Origin: Craterostigma plantagineum
Taxonomy: Eukaryota > Streptophyta > Magnoliopsida > Lamiales > Linderniaceae
NCBI GenBank assembly: GCA_027422505.1
Contig: JAPQWV010000739.1
Coordinates: 62,001-126,000, forward strand
Length of the DNA: 64,000 nucleotides
Direction of reading: 5' to 3'
The number at the start of each line of letters is the position of its first letter. Position 1 is the first letter of the stretch. The notes below the pieces were generated by a model that saw only the letters and a program-made list of their open reading frames with translations, was not told the origin of the DNA and did no database searches. This document shows positions 45,861 to 57,752 of the stretch, piece after piece. The position numbers were made by a program, and so were the translations under genes.

Positions 45861-48800
45861 TTAGGCAGATTTACTAACCTTGTTTAGCTCGAGAATTCCC
45901 AATCGATCACGGATGTCGCAGAATCTTGCCTCTATTAAGGGTTTCGTGAAGATATCAGCAAGCTGATCATTTGTTCCTACGAATTCCACACTGATATTCC
46001 CCTTCTGAACATGGTCTCGTATGAAATGATGTTTAACCTCAATATGCTTAGTACGAGAGTGATGCACGGGATTCTTAGTAATACTAATGGCACTAGTGCT
46101 ATCACACCTAATAGGAATTTTGTCATAACTTAACCCGAAATCACTAAGGGTTTGTTTCATCCAAAGAACTTGTTGACAACAATTTCCTAAGGCCATATAT
46201 TCAGCTTCGGTTGTGGAGAGGGCGACAGCATTTTGCTTTCTACTAGACCAGGTAACTAGGGAATTTCCAAGTAATTGGCAAGTTCCACTAGTACTTTTCC
46301 TATCTTCCCTACAGCCGGCATAGTCGGCATCGGAATATCCCATTAATGGGAATTCTTCCGTATGAGAGTACCATAAACCATAATTGACAGTACCTTTGAC
46401 ATATCTAAGTATACGCTTGACTGCTGTCAAGTGAGATTCCCTAGGGTCAGACTGATATCTCGAACACATACCAACAGCAAACATGATATCAGGACGACTA
46501 GCAGTTAAGTAAAGAAGGCTACCGATCATACCTCGATATTCCGTTTGATCAACTGGTGTACCTGATTCGTCACTGTCTATTTTGGTGGTCTGATGCATGG
46601 GAGTGGAAATTGCTTTGGAATCGTTCATCCCGAATTTGATCAGTAATTCCTTGCTGTACTTAGTCTGGGATACAAAGGTTCCACCATCAAGTTGCTTTAT
46701 TTGCAACCCAAGGAAGTAGTTCAGCTCGCCCATTAAGCTCATCTCAAATTCCTTCTGCATAGACTTAGAGAATTTCTCGCAAAGAAGGATATCAGTACTA
46801 CCAAATATGATATCATCAACATATATTTGTACCAGTATCATGTGATCTCCTTCATACTTAATAAACACTGTGTTATCGATAGTTCCAGTCGAAAATCCTA
46901 TGTCAATCAAGAACTTGCTTAACCTTTCATACCATGCCCTAGGAGCCTGCTTTAAACCATATAATGCTTTATTTAATTTAAAAACATGATTTGGAAAATC
47001 TTCCCTAGCAAATCCCGGTGGTTGTTCTACATAGACCTCCTCATTTATAAAGCCATTTAAAAATGCACTTTTTACGTCCATTTGAAAAAGTTTAAAGCGT
47101 TTAAAACATGCATATGCAAGTAAGACTCGTATGGACTCTAATCTAGCTACTGGAGCAAAGGTTTCATCGAAATCAATACCTTCCTCCTGGGAATAACCTT
47201 TTGCAACTAACCTCGCTTTGTTCCTTGTGACATTACCATGTTCATCGAGTTTGTTGCGGAAGACCCATTTGGTTCCTATGATGGACTTTTCATCTGGTCT
47301 CTCCACGAGTGTCCATACTTGGCTCTTTTCGAACTGAGCCAACGCATCTTCCATGGCAGAGACCCAGGATATATCATCCAAGGCTTCATGGACTGTTTTT
47401 GGTTCCATCATTGAAAGTAGTACATCATGAGATTCCTCTGTATCCTGATTTCGTACAGTTGCTCGAGTTTTGATTCCAGATCTGATATTTCCTATCACTT
47501 GATCTGTTGGATGACTGGAAGCATGTTTCCATTTTCTAGGTTGTAGCTCATCAGCTTCTGGTTCCAGTGTCTCTATATTTTCGTCTTCTGGAATATCAAC
47601 CTTATCATCTTCAGTATCCTGTAATTCTGCACAGGACAAATCTATACCTTCCTCATCAGTAGCATCTGTGTTAGGTATCTCATCAAAAGTAACATGTATG
47701 GATTCCTGAACAGTCAATTTCCTTTTATTATAAACACGATATGCCTTAGAGTGAAGACTGTAACCAAGGAATATCCCTTCATCAACCTTAGAGTCAAATT
47801 TTCCTCTTTTATCTCTATCGTTTAAGATAAAGCATTTGCAACCAAACACACGAAAGTAACTTATATTTGGAGTTCTACCATGCCAAATTTCATAAGAGGT
47901 CTTTTTTAATATTGGCCTAAGGAAGACACGGTTAGACACATAACAAGCTGTACTAACAGCTTCCGCCCAGAACTGTTTAGGAATATCATACTCATGTAAC
48001 ATGGATCTAGCCATTTCCTGTAGTACCCTATTTTTACGTTCAACTACGCCATTTTGTTGGGGAGTTATGGGGGCAGAGAAGTTATGACTATATCCATACT
48101 GATCACAGAATGATGCAAAAGATTTACTATCAAATACCAGTCCGTTATCACTGTGTGTCCTTCATAAATTCGTTTCTTTTTCATTTTCAAGTCTCTTTAC
48201 TAGCGATGCAAAGTTATCTAGTGCCTCATTCTTATGTGCAAGGAATATCACCCAAGTATACCTGGAATAGTCATCAACGATGACAAATGCATATCTTTTA
48301 CCTCGCAGAGACATCGTCTGAACAGGACCAAAAAGGTCGAGATGCAGCAGTTCCAGAGGTCTGGATGTGGATATCACGTTCTTTGCCTTGAACGATGTCT
48401 TGGTTTGCTTGCCCATTTGGCATTCCTTGCATGTTTTGTCCTTGACAAACTTTATGTCAGGAACACCTCGTACCAGTGCATTGCTTGTGATGTGAGACAG
48501 TAATTCCATGTTGGCATGTCCTAAGCGTCTATGCCATAACCAGGTGTTATCCTGTGTAACTGCTAAACACTTGATGTTCTGGTTAGTGATATCATCAAGA
48601 GTTATGCAATAAATATTTTTATCCCTAGATGCACTAAACAGTACCTTATCATTGTTTCTAACAACGCACTTATCATTTTCAAAAGTGACGGTATGACCCT
48701 TATCACATAATTGACTAATGCTGATGAGATTATGTTCTAGATTCCTAACTAACCATACGTCATCTATAGTAGTATGTAAAGTGTTACCAACAGTTCCAAC

Positions 48801-49680
48801 CCCAATGATCTTAGCTTTAGTGTTGTCGGCGTAGGAGACATATCCTCCATCATAGGCTTTCACCGACACAAACTTACTGATATCACCTGTCATATGGTGG
48901 GAACATCCACTGTCGAGGTACCACTTGTTTTTTTTGCTGAATTTTCTCCTTTGTACCTGCATGAATCATTTCTTTTCTGAGGTGCCCAACTTCGATTGGG
49001 TCCTAAAGGGTCAGTGGTAAAATGACTTCTGTTAACACATGTTATATCATCTGTCACAGACTGTGATCTCATAAACGCAGGCGCGCCAGTGTTAGAACCT
49101 TGATTCTTAGGAATCTGCTTTGGCCTCCAGATATATCTAGTTTTATCAGCTTTCTTCAAGAAACAGTGGTTAGCATAATGACCGTGACGGCCGCATGAGA
49201 AACATTTAGGCTTTCTAATAACTTGTGAAGGTGCAGCATTGTTAGGTGTTGTGGAATATCCTATACCTGTATTACCAACATGTCTAGGAAGATCGAGTAT
49301 CATGTTGAGATTATGTTGTCCTACAAAAAGTCTAACATTTTTGTTTTCTTCTAAGAAATTCTCAAGAACGGACATGTCTCTAGATACATTTTCTTGCTTC
49401 CTAAGCTTTTCGCAATTACACAAGACTTTTTCTTCCTTAAGAGTTTCTAACTCGGCTTTCAGACGCTCATTTTCTAGATCTGTTTGATGCTTCTCTCTAG
49501 CTACATCATCTCGTTGCCTAATCAGACTCTTTACTTGTGAGTTGAGCGACTTAATCCTTCTTTCTGCATTTTGAATAATTTCAAACATCTCTTCCTTTTC
49601 ATCTACTTCAGAAACTGAGGAAGCGTTATCATGAGATTCATCTTGCCTAGCATATTAACATTTAGAAAGAGAATTTTCTT
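45861..49680 (-). pseudogene. Element H pol (gag C-terminus, protease, integrase, reverse transcriptase, RNase H), one frame change in integrase
   Basis: From about 49588: coiled coil, second zinc knuckle (CFSCGRHGHYANHC), then protease WYLDSGCSHHMTGD near 48900, GAG-pre-integrase with HRRLGHANMELL and CKECQMGK, and first integrase Asp in LLHLDLFGPV. A frame change at about 48160 separates this from the remaining core, which keeps the SDNG Asp and NGVVERKNR Glu and is open from about 48155 to 45861. Reverse transcriptase has YVDDIIFGS at about residues 398-406 of the frame starting at 48014, and RNase H has [17 protein letters not shown] and [14 protein letters not shown]. All catalytic residues checked are present. 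The frame changes at about 48160 and 49680 are the visible defects. Confidence 0.9.
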
Positions 49681-50733
49681 AATAGTGGATGAAGAAGATA
49701 CCTGATCATCATCATTGGCCATGTAGGCGAGATCTTCCTCTTCTTCGCTTTCGCCCTCTTCCCAGTTAGTGACCATTGCTTTCTGCTTCTTTACCTTTTT
49801 GTCACCGTTTTCCATAGGGCAGTTTGAGGCGAAGTGGCCTGGCTTGTTGCATTTGAAACATTTCTGCACGTTGTTCCCGGATGATGATATTCCTTTGTTC
49901 CTAGGCTGGAACTTGGAGTTTCCCTTGAACTTTCTTCTCATCCAAAACTTTTCAAACCTTCTGGTCAGCATGGCGATCTGCTCCATTAGATCCTCCTCAG
50001 TTTCTTCTTCACCTTCAGAATCATTTTCTTGTTCGGTGTTAAATGCAATGTTTGGTTGACTTCGGACCGATGGTTTCTCTTTGATGGAGATCTGAGTCAT
50101 CTCGTAGGTGGTAAGAGATCCAATCAATTCTGACACGGAAAGTTCGTCCAAGTCCTTTGCTTCGTAGATGGCAGTTACTTTGGGATTCCATTCTCTTGGA
50201 AGAGATCTTAGTATCTTCCGTACTTTCTCACCGTCCGGTATTTTCTTTCCCAACGAGAACATTTGATTTATGATGTTCATGAATCTTGCGTACATATGGC
50301 TTATGGTCTCGTTGTCCTCCATTTTGAACAGCTCGTATTGGTGAGTTAAGAGGGCTATTCTTTCTTGTACAACTCGAGTGGTTCCCTCATGTGTGACTTG
50401 AAGCATCTCCCACATGTCCTTGGCAGATTCGCATGAACTCACACAATTGTATTCTTCTCTTGTAAGCGCGCAGGTGATCATGTTCTTAGCTTTGGCATTC
50501 AAGGATATTCCTCGCTTGTCGGTTGCATCGTACTGGGAACCTTTCTTTGGAGTTCCATCCGCCTTCTTGGGACTGTAAGGTCCAGTTGTGATGATATCCC
50601 ACAGGTCATAGTCAGTAGCAAGCAGGAATTCCTTCATACGATTTTTCCATATAGCATAGTTTGTTCCATCGAAGAGTGGTGGCCTGGAATGGGATTGTCC
50701 TTCTGCAAAAACATCAAAACTCGAAGAAGCCAT
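49603..50733 (-). CDS. Element H gag (376 aa as read)
   Basis: Starts at 50733 (MASSSFDVFAEGQSHSRP), 46 bp from the primer-binding site. The N-terminal domain is the copia gag type (FDGTNYAIWKNRMKEFLL, then AKDMWEMLQVTHEGTTRVVQ and HMYARFMNIINQ). It is followed by an acidic linker and the zinc knuckle CFKCNKPGHFASNC. The last about 25 residues (after STIKKILFLNV) appear frame-shifted relative to the coiled-coil extension that follows, so the native gag-pol probably continued into the frame at 49588. It forms the particle that packages element RNA. Confidence 0.9.
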   Translation of the reverse strand: MASSSFDVFAEGQSHSRPPLFDGTNYAIWKNRMKEFLLATDYDLWDIITTGPYSPKKADGTPKKGSQYDATDKRGISLNAKAKNMITCALTREEYNCVSSCESAKDMWEMLQVTHEGTTRVVQERIALLTHQYELFKMEDNETISHMYARFMNIINQMFSLGKKIPDGEKVRKILRSLPREWNPKVTAIYEAKDLDELSVSELIGSLTTYEMTQISIKEKPSVRSQPNIAFNTEQENDSEGEEETEEDLMEQIAMLTRRFEKFWMRRKFKGNSKFQPRNKGISSSGNNVQKCFKCNKPGHFASNCPMENGDKKVKKQKAMVTNWEEGESEEEEDLAYMANDDDQVSSSSTIKKILFLNVNMLGKMNLMITLPQFLK

Positions 50734-50778
50734 TAGATCTTTAACTCAGGCTTGTTAGGCCCGTCGTTTGAGTAACCC

Positions 50779-50790
50779 GCTCTGATACCA
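50779..50790 (-). promoter_or_regulatory. Element H primer-binding site (initiator Met-tRNA)
   Basis: GCTCTGATACCA on the plus strand, two bases from the LTR. Confidence 0.92.
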
Positions 50791-50792
50791 AA

Positions 50793-52502
50793 TGAAGATA
50801 TAAATGTGTCTAAGAGGGGGGGTGAATTAGGCTTTTAAAACTTTATGCTTCTTTTCACAAATATTAAGTGTGGTGACTTAGATATGCCTACTGATGTTTG
50901 TAACTAGTATGTCTGATATATCCTAGTAACGTCGGATGTGCGTCGGGTCTGTCTCACAGCGATAAAGAAATAACTGAAAAGTAAATGCGAGACAGGATTT
51001 TTATAGAGGTTATATCCCCAACTGGGGTTTACTCCTCTCCTTGGGATTTGCTTCCCAAGAGTTTAACCAATCACTATAGTGCACCGTAGCTGGATACAAA
51101 ACTGATTGGTTAGCCCAATACACAACCGAAACAAGTCGAACACTAGACACTACTAGGTTACCACACGCCGAGTTTCGTTCCTCGGAATCTCCTTGATCCC
51201 GACAGACACAGCTCGCTACCGAAGGGCCCCCGGACTTGTCCTTCCCTTCACGTGTGCGTAAACGTCGACCTTGCCTCCTTGGTATTGCTCACGTCCGAAG
51301 ACAACACGTCCGAAGACAGAATATATGGCAGGGGATGATGGAATATCGGATAAATCACTCGCTCAGTGATGTATAGGCAAGTTAACGCTCAGTAAGGCAG
51401 AAAGCTATCGCAAGTGAATGGCTCAGGAATCTCTTAGTTTCTCTCTGCTCAAAAATCTCTCGTAGGCTTAAATTCGCAAGTTCTGTGTCTTTTCGAAAAT
51501 CTCAAGTGCAGCTTATATGCAGTCCTTTTCAAATAGCACTTAACATGGAAAGTCATATCAAACAATAATCACCAAATCAAGCATAGTTTCCATGTAGCTT
51601 TCGAGTCAATCATACCATATAAATCATGCTTCTAATAAATCGTTACAACGGTCATATAGCACATTAAAGTATGATTATATTCCATATAAAGCTCAATTTT
51701 CGTACTCAAGCAATTTCAACCATTTCGCATATATTTTCCATATCGAAATTTTCCATAAGTGATTCCCTGCTATCAGTTCCTAGTAACGAGTAACTTTAGA
51801 TTTACTTTCCAAGTATGGCACATAAGATAGCAAGGCATAAGCACGTTTTCCATGTACAGCTCATAGCATTTAATCAATATATTTACCATGTTTAGCACAA
51901 GAATCAGATCAGAGCTTACATAAATCGATTTATCACATCATGGCACAACTTTCCTTATTTCAGAGATTACATCCGTTTATAGCACATATCATATAATAGC
52001 ATCTTATCCATAAGGTCAATCAAATCAAATCTTTCCTAAATATAATAATCCAATCAGCACAAGGAAAGATATCAATTCAATATTTCTCATTTAATTCAGT
52101 GCGAGGCAAGCAAGGATCGTGCATATGATTTTCGTCCAGGAATAAACTGGTATCAACGGATATATCACTTTCCATATATAAGCAGCATATTTTCCATATA
52201 TAGCTCAGTAGGATATCTCATGCATTATTTCCATATATAGCACAGAACGATATATCCTATCTCATGGACTGTCTATAACACGCGATCACATAGTTCCATC
52301 AAATCATCACAAAATCACACGCAATTCAAATATTCAACACTTTAACAATTTTCATCTCATTTGCAATGCATGGTTGAACATTATCGTGAATTTAGACATT
52401 TTATTTTTCCCAAATCGAATTGCTTATTTTATAGACCTAATGTCATTACAATTACATTGTTCATCAAAACTCTCTAACATATATGGACCAAAAAGGTCAA
52501 CA
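50793..52502 (-). repeat. Element H 5' LTR
   Basis: 1710 bp, TGAAGATATAAATG...AAGGTCAACA, matching 41387-43095 with very few differences. Confidence 0.95.
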
Positions 52503-54869
52503 GAGGAAGTTATAGTGTTGGATGCTTAGTCAAAAGAGAAAATTATTTTAGTAATATAATAATATATGTTACGTGTAAAGATAAGGACTAGGTTAAAGTC
52601 TTTTGTCATTTATCTATCATTTTGCAAGTGGTAGAATAAGAAAGATAAACACCTCATTAATTTAACTATCGACAATTTGGAATTTAGAGAGAGGGAGAGC
52701 TCAAGCAAATAGGTCGAACTTAAGCTTGGAAAGGGGTATAAATTTCTTACTTTGATCTTTACGTTTTAAATTATGATTTAGCATGTTTTAAGTGTGTTAG
52801 ATGCGAGAAGCTAGGTCTGTTTAAGTTTTATACAGATTTAATTTTCGAAGGTTTAAACGTATTTTGAAGTTTTAAAGATGTTCGTCGTGTTCTTGAGAAA
52901 ATAATATGTTGATCGAAGGTTTTTAGATTTTTAAGGTTAAATAGTGTTTTTGGTGATGATGGGGTCGTGAAATGTGAGTTTCACGAACCCTAGTTTGTGA
53001 ATCATTAGTGAAGCGAGGGTCCGCGAATTGAATAAGTTTTGCGAACTGTGTGTATGATGTAAATTTCGAGAATTGTAAGTGCGGAATGAAAGACTTCGTG
53101 AATTGTAGTTCGCGAATTGCGAGAAAATTCGCGAATTATGGGTGTGAAATGAATTCGCGAATCAGTTCGTGAATTGTACGTGTGAAGTTTTTAACAGGTC
53201 TTGGAAGTTCGCGAATTGAGGTGTGCGAAGTGAGTTTCGCGGGCCTTATGGAACTTCGAATTTCGCGAATTGTGAGATAGTTAATTCGCGAATTAGTTTC
53301 GCGGGTCCTGGATTTGCTAACTGAAGGTATGCGATACGAGTTTCGCGAACTGGTTGAACTTCGCGTACTGAAACTATTACTTCGCGAATTGTTTTTAGGG
53401 ATTTCGCGAATTCTGTGTGGGTTCGCGAATTTGAGTATCAATTCGCGAACTCGGTCAACTGTAGAATTTCGCGGGTTTATGAAATGCACTACGCGAATCA
53501 GAACCCCTTTGAATAAAACGTTTTAAGTTTAAAAAAAACTAACACCTTTTGAGGAAAAATATGTTTACACCTTTTAAAGAGAAAAATATTCTGAGTCTAA
53601 CGGGCATGATCTCTCGTAACACCCGATCATAATTTGCCTATCAGTATTTTTCAGGATCAATTTTTGGTATAGGCAAACGTCCTTTTTGATAGAATTTTCG
53701 AACAAAAATTTACGTAGTCAATTAATATAATTTATATACTGACTTTAAAACTTTTCCGTGGTTAAAGGATGAAATATTAGGAAATTCACCAGACCGGTTA
53801 GCAATTAGCTTAAGGACGTCAGGTAAGTGGGAATCTCACCTACAACACAAAATATTCTATGTGTGCTTGTCTTACGTCACTAAGTGCCTGAATGTGAGAA
53901 TGTGACTATGATTGATGATGTTAATTGTCTTGATATGCTTTTACATGGTAAGCATATATTGCATTATTATGTGACATGAGCATGTGCATATACGAATGAT
54001 GTGAAGATTAGTAGTATGAGTATGCACAGTATATGATCGTCTGAGAGCAAAATATGTTTGACGATATTATTATTTGATGTAGACTCACGAATGAGTCATA
54101 GCATATCTACTTCTACAAAGGCACCGTGACGGGATGTAAACCGTCGAATGTATGTACCTAAAATATTTAGGTAGCGGACGAGGGTCACCTGGACGAGACA
54201 CGTGGCGTAAGCCAGAGTGCCAGGAAAGGCAACCGCAATTGAAAAAGGACGATCGTCAGATAGAGGGGCGACCTGGTGAATGGTAAAACTGGAGATAAAC
54301 CCTAGTTTTAGCCTAGCCAGAGTGGGCCGACTATCGTATTTTTATCCGTCTAGGATTTTAGCTCATGCTATGGTGGTGCGTGTAGTAAGTTAGCTAAGGG
54401 CCCTGAGAAGTGAGAAAATGAGAGAAATGAGAAAGAGATAAGAATGATATGAGTATTTGAGTATTAGAAAGCACTGGCGCGGATGCCTTTGCTATTTTGG
54501 CACGTGCATATATGCATATTTCCACTTACTGAGCTTTATAGCCCATCCCATGTTTTTATGTGTTGTAGACGCAGGGAACACGGTACGTGAACGCATAGAT
54601 AGCGAGGTTGGTCCTTCTGGAGCTTCCGACGACTTTTGAGGGTGGTGCGTACATGGATGCGACCTGGTGGGCTATGTTTATTGTGCTTCTGTAAAATACA
54701 TTTGTATAGTATTTAAGATTGGAACAACTTTTGCATTGTAAAATAGCAGTGTGTGGTGTGCTATATAAATGAAAAAAATGCTATCGGTATTTTCACATGT
54801 AATATATTGTATATTTTCTTTAGTCACATAAATTAGTGTAATAAATAGTGAAAATGGCGGGGCGCCACA
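52503..54869 (+). repeat. Element I 5' LTR, right part, with TTCGCGAATT array
   Basis: It resumes after H's duplication gagga (52503-52507). Between about 52970 and 53500 the palindrome TTCGCGAATT occurs exactly eight times (for example at 53108, 53127, 53207 and 53381), with many one-base variants such as ttcgtgaatt and ttcgcgggt. It ends GGGGCGCCACA at 54869. Frames crossing the array are low-complexity and not genes. Confidence 0.78.
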
Positions 54870-54872
54870 GGT

Positions 54873-54884
54873 TGGTATCAGAGC
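54873..54884 (+). promoter_or_regulatory. Element I primer-binding site (initiator Met-tRNA)
   Basis: TGGTATCAGAGC three bases after the LTR end. Confidence 0.88.
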
Positions 54885-55026
54885 TTCGGTTGCAGTTTCT
54901 GTAGACTGTCCATGTACACACACTCAAAAGCGCGGCACAGCCTTGCTTGTAAGTTATATGATATTATGAATTTCTTGCATTGCATGATTTATTGGCCTTA
55001 GGGATTGTTAGGGTAAGAGAGACAAC

Positions 55027-55706
55027 ATGGTTAGAACCAGAGGAGAAGACAGCGGAGTAAACATCCACTATGGGGAAAATGCAACCCCGACTGACAATCG
55101 TGACTCGACTATCCTTCAGCTCACCGAGTTAGTCCGTCAGCAGTCTCAACAAATTCAAGAGTTGATAGCGAAACTTTGAGGGGTCAAGGAACAATGGAAT
55201 CTCTCAGGCTAATCAGGTTGAAACAGTGGGTGAAAGATTTCGCAAACTAAACCCACCGACCTTTGAGGATGCAATTGATCCAACATCTACCGAGGATGGG
55301 CTCAGAACATTAGAGAGCATGTTCCAATATAGCAGAATTCCTGAGAATGAGAAAGTTCTGTGTGCCGCATTTTTACTGCGATGAAGTGCATGGCATTGGT
55401 GGGACACCATACAAGTAATTGAAGATCCTGTCATAATGAGCTGGGAACGTTTCAAAGAATTATTCAGGAACAAATACTTTACTGCTCCTGCTCGAGTTCA
55501 GCGCATGAATGAGTTTATAAATCTCAAGCAAGGGGTTATGACTATGGCTGAGTATATCAGAAAATTTGAGCAGCTGTCAAGGTTCGCGGCTATGGTGAGC
55601 ACGGATACTCTGAAGATTGAACGATTCCTTGAGGGTCTGAAGCCAAAGTTATACCGTGACGTTAATATGGCCGCGCTACAAGGAGCTTCATATGCTCAAG
55701 TGGTGG
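55027..55706 (+). pseudogene. Element I gag (Ty3/gypsy retrotransposon gag domain), truncated
   Basis: Starts at the ATG at 55027 (MVRTRGEDSGVNIHYG) with a glutamine-rich helix (LVRQQSQQIQELIAKL) ending in TGA at about 55177. After a frame change the gag core follows: FRKLNPPTFEDAID, GLRTLESMFQYSRI, an in-frame TGA before SAWHWWDTI (near 55383), then SWERFKELFRNKYFT, FINLKQGVMTMAEYIRKFEQL and IERFLEGLKPKLYRDV. It stops matching after YAQVVE at about 55706, before the zinc knuckle. Family membership is clear from the order of motifs; the protein is dead. Confidence 0.85.
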
Positions 55707-56631
55707 AGAGCCCAATAAGCCCCATATTATTAAACCCTAAAATAGTTATTTCATATTTGCGCTGAATCATCATCTTCTTCCCCATCTTCTTCCTAAAATC
55801 ATTTTCTCTCACCTAAGAAAAAACCAGAACATAGAAATTCACAAGCAGACTGCCGAGATCGCAGCTACAATCGATATCTCGGCCGCATTGATCCATGACG
55901 CTTGCCTCGCCGCGACAATAAGCGCAAACCCCATTTCAGTGGTTTTCACGTACTATTTAATCGCTGCTATTGCAGCAAATTGGGTAAAACCAACGTTCTT
56001 TGGGCACGACGACGAATATCAGCGTGCGACAAAACATGGTTCGCGGTCGCGGCGAGATATCGGCCATTGCGGTCGATACGTAGCGGAATCGGCCCTCACC
56101 GCGCCAGAGATACAGGTTGGCGCGGTTTCATTACTGGCTCGGTGAATCGGCGATGTATCGGCCGATTCAGAGAGTCGCAGGCGAGATATCGATGTGGCGG
56201 CCGATTTGTTAAAAAAAACTAATTGAAGGTTAATACATGGGTAAAAAATAAAATAAAAAAACTAAAAGCAAAAGTGCAAGTATTTTACTTACCCAGCGAA
56301 CCAAGTTGGAAATTGTCTTCACATATCTTTCTTGTACTTGAATGAAGTCAAATAAAAAAAAAAATGTGTTATAATTACTCTAGCATTATATGAGTTATTC
56401 TCGAATCTTGTCTGCATGACATCTATATTTATACGTGTGTAATATGCTCTGCAAGGAAATTGTATATATGTATGCAAATTGCGAACCTTCACCTACTACA
56501 CAAACACAACCCTTTTCTATATATGATTGTCAAGCGAACATGAAGCTCTTGATAACTGTCTTCTATATTCTAGTACCGCATCAAATTCGACTAAGTGATA
56601 TTGTTCTCTCTCATCAACCAAAAAAACTATG
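55707..56631. other. Non-coding stretch with ATATCGGCC-type words
   Basis: It begins abruptly where I's gag stops. Between 55850 and 56200 it is GC-rich with recurring gatatctcggcc, gatatcggcc and gtatcggccgat words. Two overlapping frames here (55888-56222) are driven by these words and have no recognisable domain. A segment at 56040-56065 (tcgcggtcgcggcgagatat) is complementary to 57957-57985. From 56220 on the DNA is AT-rich without features. Confidence 0.55.
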
Positions 56632-57281
56632 ATGCCACCGAGCGAGATATTGGCAGGGAGTTTTGCGATGCCGTTAGTTTCTATCAAAAGGAAGTTTTGT
56701 GATAAAGTAGTTCATGGCGGAATTACGAGGTTAAAACAACATATTACCCTCGTCACGGGAAATGTGGAAGATTGTAGAAAGCCCCGAAAGAGATAATGCA
56801 GCTCCTTCAAAAGAATTTACGAGATGCAAAAAGCGAGCGTGATGTATCAAAATGTAAAAAAAGAAGCCGCTTTAAAAGGAATAACGTCTATGATGCATGA
56901 TAGTGAAAGCAGGAATAATGTCCAAATGTTGACGCACAACTACAAGATCTTTGCTTGAGAGAAACTACTGAAATGCAGCCAAGATATGATTATGGGGACA
57001 TAATAACCAAGGTCATCGATAATTTGATTACATCACCAGTGGAAGTTCGTATGGTCGACGACGTCACATTGGTTATGGTTCTTCAGTTGGTCATTCGGCA
57101 AGATACTTTGACAGTGGAAGATCAAGTGATCATTTGTCTTCCGTTGCAAACGGTGTTGATATACTGGACATGATTACAGACCTACGAACAGCACAAATAG
57201 TACAGCCGACTATCGAGGATTCCGATACTATTATCTTGACATCATTTCGTCAGCCATATCAGTCCAATGATGGGTTATCAA
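56632..57281 (+). pseudogene. BED-type zinc-finger fragment of a hAT transposase-like gene
   Basis: A 54-codon frame (56632-56796) reads KRKFCDKVVHGGITRLKQHI followed by a GNVEDCRK stretch, the pattern of BED fingers found at the N-terminus of plant hAT transposases. The first zinc-ligand Cys appears replaced by Arg. Downstream to 57280 fragments continue in other frames (an Asn/Ser-rich and TIEDSD-containing stretch) with no clear domain. It is a decayed transposase or a domesticated relative that has died; a live gene is unlikely. Confidence 0.55.
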
Positions 57282-57752
57282 TAGGCTTGGCAATGGGACG
57301 GGAAATTCCCGTCCCAGCGGGGATCCGCCCCAAACGAGGTGGGGAGTCCCCGATATTTTATCCCCACGGGGCGGGGACGGGGCATGATCTTGCCCCGCGG
57401 GGATCTCCCCGGCCCCGCCCCGCCCTCGTTACTATTATATTATTTAAATAATAGTTGTTATATACAATTTCTATAAATAAAAATAAAAATAGCTTATATT
57501 ATTAATATAATGATACAATTATATTTATTATACCCAACTTATATTATTTTTAATATAAATAATATTAAAAATATAATAGAAATAATATATTTTATTTATA
57601 TATTATAGCAATGAAAATGGCAGGGCGGGGAATCCCCACGGGGATGGGGATCCCCGCGGGGCGGGGATGGGGCTAAATTTTTCCCCGATTATCTGGCAGG
57701 GAAGGGGATTAGATCCCCGCCCCCGCCCCGCCCCGCCCCGTTGCCATCCCTA
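57282..57752. mobile_element. GC-rich hAT-type MITE with perfect 8 bp target duplication
   Basis: Ends are inverted: TAGGCTTGGCAATGGGACGGG at the left and the complement of TAGGGATGGCAACGGGGCGG at the right. A perfect 8 bp duplication gttatcaa flanks it (57274-57281 and 57753-57760). Both arms are made of cggggatccccgcgg-like words around an AT-rich middle (57430-57610). There is no coding capacity. Non-autonomous hAT elements with this TAGGGATGGCAA end are widespread in plants. Confidence 0.9.

Larger units (their letters stand above)
41387..52502 (-). mobile_element. Element H: Sirevirus-type Ty1/copia retrotransposon with extra ORF, inserted in I's LTR
   Basis: The LTRs are 41387-43095 and 50793-52502 (TGAAGATATAAATG...AAGGTCAACA), nearly identical by eye, flanked by a perfect 5 bp duplication gagga (41382-41386 and 52503-52507). 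The primer-binding site complement is at 50779-50790. Order in element direction: gag (50733), pol to 45861, an extra frame (45328-43787), a region of repeated purine tracts (43786-43096), 3' LTR. The 11.1 kb length, long gag with coiled coil and two zinc knuckles, additional ORF after pol and multiplied polypurine tracts are features described for Sireviruses. Only about two frame changes interrupt gag-pol, so this is a young copy. Confidence 0.95.
40966..55706 (+). mobile_element. Element I: Ty3/gypsy retrotransposon, 5' LTR and partial gag only
   Basis: The 5' LTR runs 40966-41386 and 52508-54869, interrupted by H. It starts TGTAATATCCGGG and ends GGGGCGCCACA. A primer-binding site TGGTATCAGAGC follows at 54873-54884, then gag (55027-55706). 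Nothing after the gag core is present, and there is no second LTR. The excised LTR would be about 2.8 kb, long but known for plant Tekay/Del-type chromoviruses. The lineage is inferred from gag style and LTR length; no pol or chromodomain is available. Confidence 0.82.

Noticed and set aside
53136..53489. A 117-codon minus-strand frame and a 70-codon plus-strand frame
   Set aside because: Both are products of the TTCGCGAATT array within an LTR.
55888..56222. Overlapping 85- and 106-codon plus-strand frames
   Set aside because: They arise from GC-rich repeated ATATCGGCC words, with no domain and no start context support.
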